DNA of 11,592 bases, taken from the NCBI GenBank assembly GCA_021775385.1, contig JAJFHW010000369.1, positions 1 to 11,592 of the forward strand. Direction: 5' to 3'. Numbering within the stretch: position 1 is the first letter of the stretch; each line of letters starts with the position of its first letter. A program made the translations under genes and the position numbers. This document shows, piece by piece, positions 1 through 5,832 of this stretch. The stretch is from Hyphomicrobiales bacterium. GTDB taxonomy: Bacteria; Pseudomonadota; Alphaproteobacteria; Rhizobiales; HXMU1428-3. The notes under the pieces are model-generated. The model worked only from the letters and a program-made list of their open reading frames with translations. It did no database searches and was not told the origin of the DNA.

Positions 1-60
1 GATATAAAATCGCAGGGCTTCACCAACATCCAAATTTTTTCCAGTTACTTGTACGGACAT
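1..60 (-). CDS. hpf: Ribosome hibernation-promoting factor, N-terminal fragment (cut by window edge)
   Basis: The minus strand from base 60 reads MSVQVTGKNLDVGEALRFYI, with no stop before the window edge. This matches the N-terminus of alphaproteobacterial HPF/RaiA-type proteins (consensus near MSxxVSGKxxDxGEALR), which bind the 30S decoding region and dimerise ribosomes in stationary phase. A Shine-Dalgarno-like AGAAGG lies about 8 nt upstream of the ATG (minus strand, near 70-76). The position downstream of rpoN fits the usual rpoN-hpf-ptsN order of Hyphomicrobiales, so ptsN probably follows outside the window. Only 20 residues are visible, so long versus short form cannot be judged. The call rests on this short match plus synteny. 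Confidence 0.82.
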   Translation of the reverse strand, partial: MSVQVTGKNLDVGEALRFYI

Positions 61-93
61 ATATTATTACCCTTCTTTTGTTTTCACATTCTT

Positions 94-123
94 ACAGTCT
101 TGGTCAGAACAGTCTTGGTCAAA
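94..123. repeat. 15-bp direct duplication in the hpf leader
   Basis: ACAGTCTTGGTCAGA (94-108) is followed directly by ACAGTCTTGGTCAAA (109-123), two units differing at one base. A degenerate third partial copy (CAGTCTCAGTCAGTC) lies near 140-154. The duplication sits 34-63 bp upstream of the hpf start, where a promoter or 5' UTR would be. I could not assign a clear promoter hexamer pair inside it. Confidence 0.7.
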
Positions 124-183
124 ATAATCTCTGCCAGAGCAGTCTCAGTCAGTCACGACATGAATTCTGACCATGGAAAACGG

Positions 184-219
184 GCTCGAACATAAATGAA
201 ATAAACAACATTTTCGAGC
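184..219. promoter_or_regulatory. 7-bp inverted repeat upstream of hpf
   Basis: GCTCGAA (184-190) and TTCGAGC (213-219) form a perfect 7-bp inverted repeat with a 22-nt AT-rich spacer. It lies about 125-160 bp upstream of the hpf start. It could be a protein-binding site or a weak hairpin. On the minus strand it is followed by CCGTTTTCC, too short a T-run for a convincing terminator. The inverted repeat is visible in the sequence; its role is inference. Confidence 0.35.
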
Positions 220-247
220 TTAAGTTGAAAAAATCACTTTCTAGCAT

Positions 248-445
248 TTACAAAAATAAAATTGCCACAAGATCAGGTCTCTCCAGCCATATCCATAAAG
301 TATAGTATAGCAGCAATTGGGCAAAAATGTCGTAAAACTTAGCAAATTCGGGGTGTTTTTTTGTCCAATAAAGGTGAAAATGGCCAGGAAGTATATTGAG
401 GGTTAAATAAGTTTTTCCATTCTTATCAATAAGTTGCCGTAGCAT
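248..445 (-). CDS. Doubtful 65-residue hypothetical ORF between rpoN and hpf
   Basis: An ATG-started minus-strand frame of 65 codons. The product has a polar N-terminal half and a hydrophobic, aromatic-rich C-terminal half (around residues 38-64) that could form one membrane segment. I recognise no family. No good Shine-Dalgarno precedes the ATG (nearest purine-rich stretch GGACC, about 13 nt away). A TACAAT hexamer lies at 469-474 (minus), but it overlaps the T-tract of the proposed rpoN terminator and has a poor -35 partner. It lies in a long gap that also contains repeats, so it may be a chance ORF. It is listed only because it is the sole uninterrupted frame in this part of the gap. Confidence 0.18.
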   Translation of the reverse strand: MLRQLIDKNGKTYLTLNILPGHFHLYWTKKHPEFAKFYDIFAQLLLYYTLWIWLERPDLVAILFL

Positions 446-473
446 TTTGATAAGTTAGGTCCAAGTCAATTGT

Positions 474-506
474 AAAAAACGAACACATAAGTTGTAAAGG
501 TTCGTT
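474..506 (-). terminator. Intrinsic terminator downstream of rpoN
   Basis: A perfect 7-bp stem AACGAAC (478-484) / GTTCGTT (500-506) has a 15-nt loop in which ACA/TGT (485-487 / 493-495) can add a short inner stem. On the minus strand the stem is followed by six T residues (474-479). This is a reasonable Rho-independent terminator for the transcript leaving rpoN and would separate rpoN from hpf. The stem has limited G+C content, so its strength is uncertain. Confidence 0.55.
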
Positions 507-562
507 AAGTTCACTCGATAGATATTAAATATAAATTTAAGAAGGTCAATATGACTAATTAC

Positions 563-797
563 TTCCACCTAAAAGTAGTTCTGGTTTTGAGGTAGCGCGG
601 TTGCTGGTAGGCAACTGAAGCGCAATCAAAAAAGCGCGGTTGCTGGTAGGCAACTGAAGCGCAATCAAAAAAGCGCGGTTGCTGGTAGGCAACTGAAGCG
701 CAATCAGAAAAGCGCGGTTGCTATTTGCGGATGCTATGAGGGCATCTGGAGCACAGAAAAGGCATCTGGAGCACTAAAAAGCGACGGTTACCAGTAA
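563..797. repeat. Structured repeat array (locus 1), leader hairpin plus tandem stem-loops
   Basis: In plus orientation there is first a leader hairpin: ACCT+AAAA (567-574) pairs with TTTT-G-AGGT (585-593). Then come three near-identical 39-bp units (595-633, 634-672, 673-711; one A/G difference in the third). A diverged unit follows, in which GATGC/GCATC replaces GTTGC/GCAAC (near 726-753). Next is a 20-bp exact-start duplication (741-760 and 761-780), and finally a degenerate remnant (781-797). Each 39-bp unit folds as GCGC-G-GTTGC-TGGTAG-GCAAC-TGAA-GCGC plus an A-rich spacer. A related copy lies at 7576-7710 in the same orientation. It fills the start of the gap after the rpoN stop, which it nearly abuts. 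No ORF, integrase or Cas-like gene is associated. The unequal unit lengths and internal hairpins argue against CRISPR. Confidence 0.85.
634..711 (-). terminator. Tandem terminator-like hairpins in the rpoN 3' region
   Basis: Read on the minus strand (the rpoN sense), the hairpins of repeat units 2 (634-662) and 3 (673-701) are each followed by TTTTTTGATT. Both therefore have the form of an intrinsic terminator: a 4-bp GCGC outer stem, a 5-bp GTTGC/GCAAC inner stem and a T6 tail. The asymmetric internal loop (TTCA opposite C) weakens the stem, so termination efficiency is uncertain. This is a reading of the repeat array, not a separate element. Confidence 0.4.
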
Positions 798-805
798 GAA
801 GATGT

Positions 806-2362
806 TTATAATGCCATTTGTTGAGCCATTTTCTTCTTCCGCCGGCGTTGTACAGAAGAAGGAATACCCATAGCTTCTCTGTATTTTGCAACAGTACGCC
901 GTGCGATATCAATTCCTTTGTCTTTTAAACTAGTAACCAGCTTGTCATCAGAGAGAATAGCTTCAATCGTCTCAGCTTCAATCAATTGTTTTATATGATG
1001 TCTTACGGCTTCAGATGAAATCATGTCATCTGAATCTGAAGAGGAAATAGCTGAGGTAAAGAAATATTTAAGTTCAAATACACCACGTGTTGTGCCGATA
1101 TATTTGTTAGATGTGACCCGGCTCACCGTAGATTCATGCATATCAATAGCATCGGCAACAGCCCGCAAGTTGAGGGGGCGCAAATGTTCTACACCATAAC
1201 TAAAAAATGCGTCTTGCTGACGTACAATCTCTTCTGAAACCTTTAAAATCGTACGCGCACGCTGATCAAGACTTTTCACAAGCCAATTAGCTGTTTGAAA
1301 ACAATCTTGAATATATTCTTTGTCTTTTGTGTTTTTGGCTGAGCCAGAAACGTTGGTATAATAGCTCTTATTGATCAGTACTTTAGGTAAAGTCTCGTTA
1401 TTGAGCTCAATATGCCAGCTTCCATCATTCTTTTGCTGAACAAACACATCCGGTACAACGGATTGAACGGAAATAGATCCAAATTTTAAGCCTGGCTTAG
1501 GGTTAAGCATTTTTATCTCGGCAATCATGTCAGATAAATCTTCTTCATCGACATGGCAAGCTTTCTTAAGGCCAGTAAAATTATGCGCCGCAAGTAAGTG
1601 AATATTATCGAGAAGAGCCTCCATTGCGGGGTCAAAATGGTTGAGTTCAATGAGTTGAAGCCTCAAACATTCACTAAGATCTCGTGCAAATACACCTGTA
1701 GGCTCAAATTTTTGTAATTCTTTTAAAACAGTTGAAATGGTATCTATAGACGTCCCCATTTGCATAGAAACCGCTTCAAGAGAACCGCGCATATAACCTT
1801 GTTCGTCCACCATATCGATCATATGAGATGCTATAAGTCTTTGCTTAACATCGAGTTTTGATAAAGAAAGCTGATCTCTTAAATGATCATGCAATGTCGT
1901 TTCACAAGGAACAAAATTCTCAAGATTATAATCACTCCCGCCGCCACCTGTTGAGCTCACTGAGCTCGATTTGCTTGTTTTAACGGAGTTCCAGCCCTGA
2001 TCTGCAAGACTTGTCCGATCAGATCCAGCTAAGTCAGGATACATATCATCTGCGGGCATATCCAAATTAGACGAAGGGTCTTCCTTCGTGTTATCTGCTG
2101 ATTTCGAGAGCCATTCATCAGAAGAATCTCTGGTTTGAGGTTCAATGTTTTGAGGAGTAACATCAGGCTCATATGTAGCCTGAGGAACAGTATCTGCCTC
2201 TGGATCACGAGCTTCAAGCAACGGATTGCGCTCCATTTCCCCCTCAACAAACTCATTTAACTCAAGGTTTGAGAGTTGCAAAAGCTTAATAGCTTGTTGC
2301 AATTGAGGTGTCATCACAAGTGACTGAGATTGTCTAAGTTCTAGTCGGTGCGACAGAGCCAT
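806..2362 (-). CDS. rpoN: RNA polymerase sigma-54 factor RpoN
   Basis: A 518-residue protein that directs core RNA polymerase to -24/-12 promoters and needs AAA+ activators to open DNA. Region I is the glutamine/leucine-rich N-terminus (residues about 1-50, LRQSQSLVMTPQLQQAI). A low-complexity acidic/serine-rich region II with a Gly4 run spans about 51-145. The core-binding domain follows. A helix-turn-helix lies around 398-435 (HESTVSRVTSNKY). The RpoN box ARRTVAKYRE is at 487-496, near the C-terminus. Length is normal for the family. The ATG at 2360-2362 has GAGGA about 12 nt upstream, rather far but acceptable. The neighbours lptB (upstream) and hpf (downstream) are the usual ones in Hyphomicrobiales. 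A promoter candidate of its own lies at 2497-2524. All key motifs are intact. Confidence 0.98.
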   Translation of the reverse strand: MALSHRLELRQSQSLVMTPQLQQAIKLLQLSNLELNEFVEGEMERNPLLEARDPEADTVPQATYEPDVTPQNIEPQTRDSSDEWLSKSADNTKEDPSSNLDMPADDMYPDLAGSDRTSLADQGWNSVKTSKSSSVSSTGGGGSDYNLENFVPCETTLHDHLRDQLSLSKLDVKQRLIASHMIDMVDEQGYMRGSLEAVSMQMGTSIDTISTVLKELQKFEPTGVFARDLSECLRLQLIELNHFDPAMEALLDNIHLLAAHNFTGLKKACHVDEEDLSDMIAEIKMLNPKPGLKFGSISVQSVVPDVFVQQKNDGSWHIELNNETLPKVLINKSYYTNVSGSAKNTKDKEYIQDCFQTANWLVKSLDQRARTILKVSEEIVRQQDAFFSYGVEHLRPLNLRAVADAIDMHESTVSRVTSNKYIGTTRGVFELKYFFTSAISSSDSDDMISSEAVRHHIKQLIEAETIEAILSDDKLVTSLKDKGIDIARRTVAKYREAMGIPSSVQRRRKKKMAQQMAL

Positions 2363-2496
2363 TTTAAAATAAAGTCCTCAAAAATCTTCGATAGGCAATA
2401 TTCATACCAAAAGAGAATTTAGCGACGATTAAGAAGAAAGACAAACTTTTAATTAAATATCGATTATTTCAGATGATATGAGCTATTTGTAAGATA

Positions 2497-2524
2497 ATTG
2501 TAGCACGAAATGAATTCGAAGCAA
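2497..2524 (-). promoter_or_regulatory. Candidate sigma-70 promoter for rpoN
   Basis: On the minus strand TTGCTT (2519-2524) and TACAAT (2497-2502) are separated by 16 bp. TG precedes the -10 by one base (TGCTACAAT), giving an extended -10. The predicted start near 2490 leaves a leader of about 128 nt before the rpoN ATG. It would let rpoN be transcribed separately from lptB, which ends 70 bp upstream of it. Confidence 0.5.
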
Positions 2525-2572
2525 AAAGTCAGTACACGCATAATGATGAAAAATAAAAGAAAAGCTACAAAA

Positions 2573-3745
2573 CTACCCAAACATATCGCCAAGGTAGACG
2601 CGCCGAACATCATCATTTGAGACAATTTCCTGCGGTGTTCCTTCAGTAAGCACACTGCCATCATGGATGATATAAGCTCGGTCAATCATCTCTAAAGTTT
2701 CACGCACATTATGATCGGTGATCAAAACGCCAATGCCGCGATCAGTCAAATGGCGAACCAGGTCACGAATATCACCGATCGCAATAGGATCAATACCGGC
2801 AAAGGGTTCATCAAGTAAGATATAAGACGGATCACTGGCCAATGCGCGCGCAATCTCACAACGCCGACGCTCACCGCCAGAGAGGGCGATAGACGGTGAT
2901 TTCCTAAGCCGAGTGATGTTAAATTCATCAAGCAAGCTTTCAAGTTTCTCAAGACGCTTCTGTTTATTCTTTTGAGTAACTTCCAGAACAGCCATAATAT
3001 TTTGCTCAACTGTCAGCCCTCTGAAGATAGAGGCTTCTTGTGGCAAATAACCAATACCAAGACGCGCCCGGCGATACATAGGAAGAGCTGTCACATCATA
3101 TCCATCAATATGGATCATGCCTTCATCAGCCTTAACAAGGCCGGTAATCATGTAAAAGATAGTTGTTTTACCGGCACCATTTGGTCCAAGAAGCCCAACA
3201 GATTCCCCGCGCTGCACGCGAATACTGGCTTGTTTAACAACCTGGCGTTTTCCATAAGTTTTACAAACTTTGTTCGCTGTAAGCCACCCTGCTTGAGGGT
3301 GAGCTTCAATCCCATTTTGTTGCCCCGCAGCAAATTGAGGGGTGTTTTGAGCCTGAACAAGAGGTTGCTGTTGGCCAATCACTTGATTTTGTCCATAGGA
3401 TTGTACAGGGGCTTGAATTGGGGCTTGAATTGGGGCTTGCACAGGGGTGTGAGATGAGGTGTGAGAAGGAGCTTGCTCATGAACCTGGTTCTGGAAACTA
3501 GGTGGCAATTGTTGACCTATGTTTTCTTGAAACCCTGGTTGAGGTGGCGGAGTAAACGAAGCATCGCCGTTCATACTTCCCGCTTCAAAGGGGTGCGTTC
3601 CTCTTTGTGCTTGTTGACGGTTAGCTCCATTGATCAATGGTGATTGTTCCCGAGGAACAGCAAATTCTGTCTCAACCTGCTTTTTTTTGCCCTTTGGCAA
3701 CATAGATTTAAAGAAACCAATCATAACAGTGAGAACCACTTTCAT
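2573..3745 (-). CDS. lptB: LPS export ABC transporter ATP-binding protein LptB with long N-terminal extension
   Basis: The cytoplasmic ATPase that powers LptB2FG extraction of lipopolysaccharide from the inner membrane. The ABC domain begins near residue 153 and is complete: Walker A GPNGAGKTT (187-195), Q-loop Gln236, signature LSGGE (288-292), Walker B ILLDE (309-313), D-loop region AGIDP (316-320) and switch His345. The domain alone is about 238 residues, the normal full LptB length. The first 150 residues are extra: a short hydrophobic/basic start, then a proline/glutamine-rich low-complexity stretch with a QAPI/QAPV tandem repeat (102-115). ATG at 3743-3745 and a second ATG at 3722-3724 (Met8) are both possible; neither has a clear Shine-Dalgarno. 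An internal start close to the ABC domain would need a non-ATG codon or Met58. The extension has no stop, so it is probably translated. Neighbours lptA and lptC support the role. Confidence 0.96.
   Translation of the reverse strand: MKVVLTVMIGFFKSMLPKGKKKQVETEFAVPREQSPLINGANRQQAQRGTHPFEAGSMNGDASFTPPPQPGFQENIGQQLPPSFQNQVHEQAPSHTSSHTPVQAPIQAPIQAPVQSYGQNQVIGQQQPLVQAQNTPQFAAGQQNGIEAHPQAGWLTANKVCKTYGKRQVVKQASIRVQRGESVGLLGPNGAGKTTIFYMITGLVKADEGMIHIDGYDVTALPMYRRARLGIGYLPQEASIFRGLTVEQNIMAVLEVTQKNKQKRLEKLESLLDEFNITRLRKSPSIALSGGERRRCEIARALASDPSYILLDEPFAGIDPIAIGDIRDLVRHLTDRGIGVLITDHNVRETLEMIDRAYIIHDGSVLTEGTPQEIVSNDDVRRVYLGDMFG
3407..3442. repeat. 12-bp tandem repeat inside the lptB extension
   Basis: A 12-bp unit beginning GGGGCTTGAATT (plus strand) repeats head to tail about three times, the last diverged. 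It encodes the QAPI-QAPI-QAPV stretch of the LptB N-terminal extension. The 12-bp period keeps the reading frame, so copy-number changes would lengthen or shorten the linker without breaking the gene. Confidence 0.7.
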
Positions 3746-3769
3746 TGATAAATATAGATGATTAGAAAC

Positions 3770-3798
3770 TTTGTAATGACTTTTTGTCTCTAAATCAA
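3770..3798 (-). promoter_or_regulatory. Candidate sigma-70 promoter for lptB
   Basis: On the minus strand TTGATT (3793-3798) and TACAAA (3770-3775) are spaced by 17 bp, 25 bp upstream of the annotated lptB ATG. It lies in the 166-bp lptA-lptB gap and would allow lptB (and perhaps rpoN) expression independent of lptCA. Confidence 0.4.
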
Positions 3799-3817
3799 AA
3801 AATATTCTCTAACAATT

Positions 3818-3838
3818 CCTTCCCCATAGTCGGAAAGG
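3818..3838 (-). other. Hairpin in the lptA-lptB gap
   Basis: Read on the minus strand, CCTTTCC (3832-3838) and GGGAAGG (3818-3824) pair over 7 bp including one G-U, with a 7-nt loop. Opposite-strand pairing has a C-A mismatch, so if functional it acts in the lptA-to-lptB direction. The next T-run is about 13 nt beyond the stem, so it is not a standard terminator. It could be a partial attenuator or an mRNA end. Confidence 0.3.
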
Positions 3839-3911
3839 CAAGACTTATAAATTCTGAGGTTATAATTAAAATCGAAAATTACGGCAGGATTTTATTGATC
3901 GCTATTTAATT

Positions 3912-4598
3912 TTACGGTTTCTTCAATTTTTTGACAGCTTTAGGGCTAACGTCGATTTTCATTTGGACGCGTGCCCCTTTTTTAGTCGTTCCATCTTTAT
4001 TATTATTCCGGTTTTCAAAGCGGCTCTGTCTGGTTTTTAGGTTCACAATAAGGCGGCCGCCTTTAAGTATATTACCTCCTTGGGTTAAAACAACTGTATC
4101 ACCCAAGATAATTGTTTGTTTTGCAACATCAAATCGAGCCCACTCACTTGTGGCTGATTGTTTGTCTTTGGTGGTTATAAGAACTTTACCCTTGGCTTCT
4201 AGTTTTTTAACTTTGCCGTTTGCACCAGACTTTGCACCAGGTTTGGCATTGCCATCATAAAAAACCTCAAGAAATCGAGACCGTAAAATAAAATCACCCT
4301 GCTTAGCTTTCACATTACCACTGAAAAGAGCAGTTTTCTTTACATCATTGACCTTTAATTGATCCGCTTCAATATCTATCGGTTGGTTAGAGTCCCTTGA
4401 AAAGCCACCAAATTTATCTGCTAAAGACTGCGCAAAGACAGGAGATGCATTAAAACTGATTAATGAGAAAAAAACTAAGAAACACCAGATCAGCACAGCA
4501 AGGGAGTTAGCGATTGTCAAAACTCCTTTTTCTTTACAGTTTTCTTTATTGTATTTTTGAAAGTTGGAAGCTTGAGTTCTTTCAAAAAGTCTCAACAT
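3912..4598 (-). CDS. lptA: LptA/OstA-family periplasmic LPS transport protein
   Basis: LptA forms the periplasmic bridge carrying lipopolysaccharide from LptC to the outer-membrane LptDE. I chose the ATG at 4596-4598 because AAGGA lies 7 nt upstream; the product is then 228 residues. A hydrophobic segment (about residues 32-49, LAVLIWCFLVFFSLISF) followed by NASPVFA-Q looks like a signal peptide cleaved after Ala56, although the basic n-region before it is long (about 30 residues). The OstA-like beta domain spans roughly 73-194, with IDIEADQLKV, ALFSGNVKAKQGD and the late GGRLIVNLKT typical of the fold. A basic tail ends in KKLKKP. An alternative in-frame ATG at 4680-4682 would give 256 residues and place the start 3 nt after the lptC stop, suggesting translational coupling, but its Shine-Dalgarno is poor and it adds a hydrophilic N-terminus unlike a signal peptide. 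Confidence 0.92.
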   Translation of the reverse strand: MLRLFERTQASNFQKYNKENCKEKGVLTIANSLAVLIWCFLVFFSLISFNASPVFAQSLADKFGGFSRDSNQPIDIEADQLKVNDVKKTALFSGNVKAKQGDFILRSRFLEVFYDGNAKPGAKSGANGKVKKLEAKGKVLITTKDKQSATSEWARFDVAKQTIILGDTVVLTQGGNILKGGRLIVNLKTRQSRFENRNNNKDGTTKKGARVQMKIDVSPKAVKKLKKP

Positions 4599-4685
4599 TT
4601 TGTTGTCCTTAATTGCATATTGGTGATCTTGAAAAACATCTAAACGCTGCATTGAGCGACGACTTTGAGTAATACAATTCATATC

Positions 4686-5456
4686 TTAATTGCTTGTTCG
4701 TTTCGGTGTTTTAATCAGCCGAACCTTAACACGGTCTTGAAACGTTACTATTTTATTCACGCCATCAATATGGATTGTATCAGCTCTGATAGTACTCGAT
4801 TCCATTTGAACATACACGGGTCTATCTGAAGTAATTATCTGTTTTTTAAAGGTTATGTGAGCTGTTTCAAGTTCTGCAATCATCCCGTTTGGTGCTTTTA
4901 TCTCTAAGTCACCTGAAAGCTGCAACACCTCTTTTTTTGTGTCAAAGACACCATTTTTAGCTTTGAGAAAAACAGTCCCATTCTTCGGGTGGTCAAGTTT
5001 GCCATCAATTGCATTCAAATGAATAACATAAGGAGAGTCTGATTTTTGCGTGGCAGTTGCAGCTGTTACCAAATAAGACCCAGCCTTTTTATCATGCCCC
5101 TCAAGACGAGGGTTTGTCATTTTTAATTCATCCTTATTGACGTCGATTTTTTCAACGCTTGCTTTTATGCCCTTGTATTCAAAAGAAAATTTTCCGGTAA
5201 TGAAAAATGCAAGACAACAAACAAGTGATAATACAGGAAGCAGTCTGCGTAAGATAAAAACGGCGCGACTATGGCGCTGTGCTTGTAAAAAAGCTTGTTG
5301 CCTCTTTTTAGAAAGTTCTGAAACTTCATTATCTTGGCTCTGTCTTGGTAACTCACCATGTGGTGGCATACCAGATGAACCAGGTTGCTCCGAAGAAGAA
5401 AAAGACGATAAAATTTGTTGCATTATTCCTTGAGATTTTATTGTTTGAGATGTCAT
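4686..5456 (-). CDS. lptC: LPS export system protein LptC
   Basis: LptC is the single-pass inner-membrane protein linking LptB2FG to LptA. With the ATG at 5454-5456 it is 256 residues. A hydrophilic cytoplasmic N-terminus of about 70 residues rich in Ser/Gln comes first. One transmembrane helix follows (about 71-87, LLPVLSLVCCLAFFITG) with arginines just before it. The periplasmic LptC beta domain runs to the end, with motifs such as NPRLEG, GKLDHPKNG and ADTIHIDGVNKIVTFQDRVKVRL. A TTG at 5466-5468 would add four residues. The first 65 residues make it longer than enterobacterial LptC (about 190), as is common in alphaproteobacteria. It precedes lptA closely on the same strand, forming the lptCA pair. 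Confidence 0.93.
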   Translation of the reverse strand: MTSQTIKSQGIMQQILSSFSSSEQPGSSGMPPHGELPRQSQDNEVSELSKKRQQAFLQAQRHSRAVFILRRLLPVLSLVCCLAFFITGKFSFEYKGIKASVEKIDVNKDELKMTNPRLEGHDKKAGSYLVTAATATQKSDSPYVIHLNAIDGKLDHPKNGTVFLKAKNGVFDTKKEVLQLSGDLEIKAPNGMIAELETAHITFKKQIITSDRPVYVQMESSTIRADTIHIDGVNKIVTFQDRVKVRLIKTPKRTSN

Positions 5457-5576
5457 GAACGAGCCCAACCCATTTGCTGTCTTTTACTCGAAATATGGTA
5501 ATCTCGAATTGAACTAAATCTCTTAATTTCGGTTAAAATAAATTTTAATCAACAGTGATTATTTCAGTCATAGGGA

Positions 5577-5585
5577 ATCATATCA
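5577..5585 (-). promoter_or_regulatory. Candidate extended -10 promoter for lptCA
   Basis: The minus strand carries TGATATGAT, an extended -10 (TGnTATGAT), about 120 bp upstream of the lptC start. The -35 position (TCACTT at 17 bp) is weak. It lies in the 372-bp gap between nrnC and lptC, which otherwise shows no ORF. The rest of that gap is AT-rich sequence plus the GCCTGA repeats next to nrnC. Confidence 0.3.
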
Positions 5586-5767
5586 CAAAAAGCTCAAATA
5601 AGTGAGTTTATCAAGATTACAAACTTGCAAAACAATATGATCACATTTGGACTTTGTTAAAAATATCTCAAATAACAAAAACAAAGAATTGTAAGGTTTA
5701 AAACAAAGCTTAAACGCGGTGCAAAGACTAAAAAGCAAGCTAAAGTCTTGATCTCTACGATTTAGAT

Positions 5768-5832
5768 GCCTGAGCTATTATTTTAAGCCTGAGCTTTTTT
5801 AAGCCTGAACTTTTTAAGCCTGAACTTTTTAA
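5768..5832. repeat. Short tandem repeat at the nrnC 3' end
   Basis: Four head-to-tail units begin GCCTGA(G/A)CT and end in TTTTAA: 5768-5786 (19 bp), 5787-5802 (16 bp), 5803-5817 and 5818-5832 (15 bp, identical). The nrnC stop codon (TTA on the plus strand, 5829-5831) lies inside the last unit. The array therefore starts exactly at the gene end and extends into the nrnC-lptC gap. Units nearest the gene are the most uniform. Confidence 0.8.

Noticed and set aside
124..150. Sigma-54 promoter for hpf (minus-strand CTGGCAGAGATTATTT)
   Set aside because: The -24 TGGCA is present but the -12 GC at the required 10-nt spacing is missing.
595..711. Possible CRISPR array from the evenly spaced 39-bp repeats
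   Set aside because: The units are directly contiguous with no unique spacers, carry internal hairpins and A-rich joints, and no cas gene is nearby.
721..912. Minus-strand 63-codon ORF over the rpoN 3' end and repeats
   Set aside because: It overlaps the RpoN box in another frame and runs into the repeat array; no family signal.
2972..3457. 161-codon plus-strand ORF opposite lptB
   Set aside because: It is antisense to conserved lptB codons, has no ribosome site or recognisable product, and its repeats mirror the QAPI repeats of lptB.
5724..5749. AAGACT/AGTCTT inverted repeat in the nrnC-lptC gap as a terminator
   Set aside because: The stem is only 6 bp of mostly weak pairs with a large loop, and neither strand has a T-run after it.
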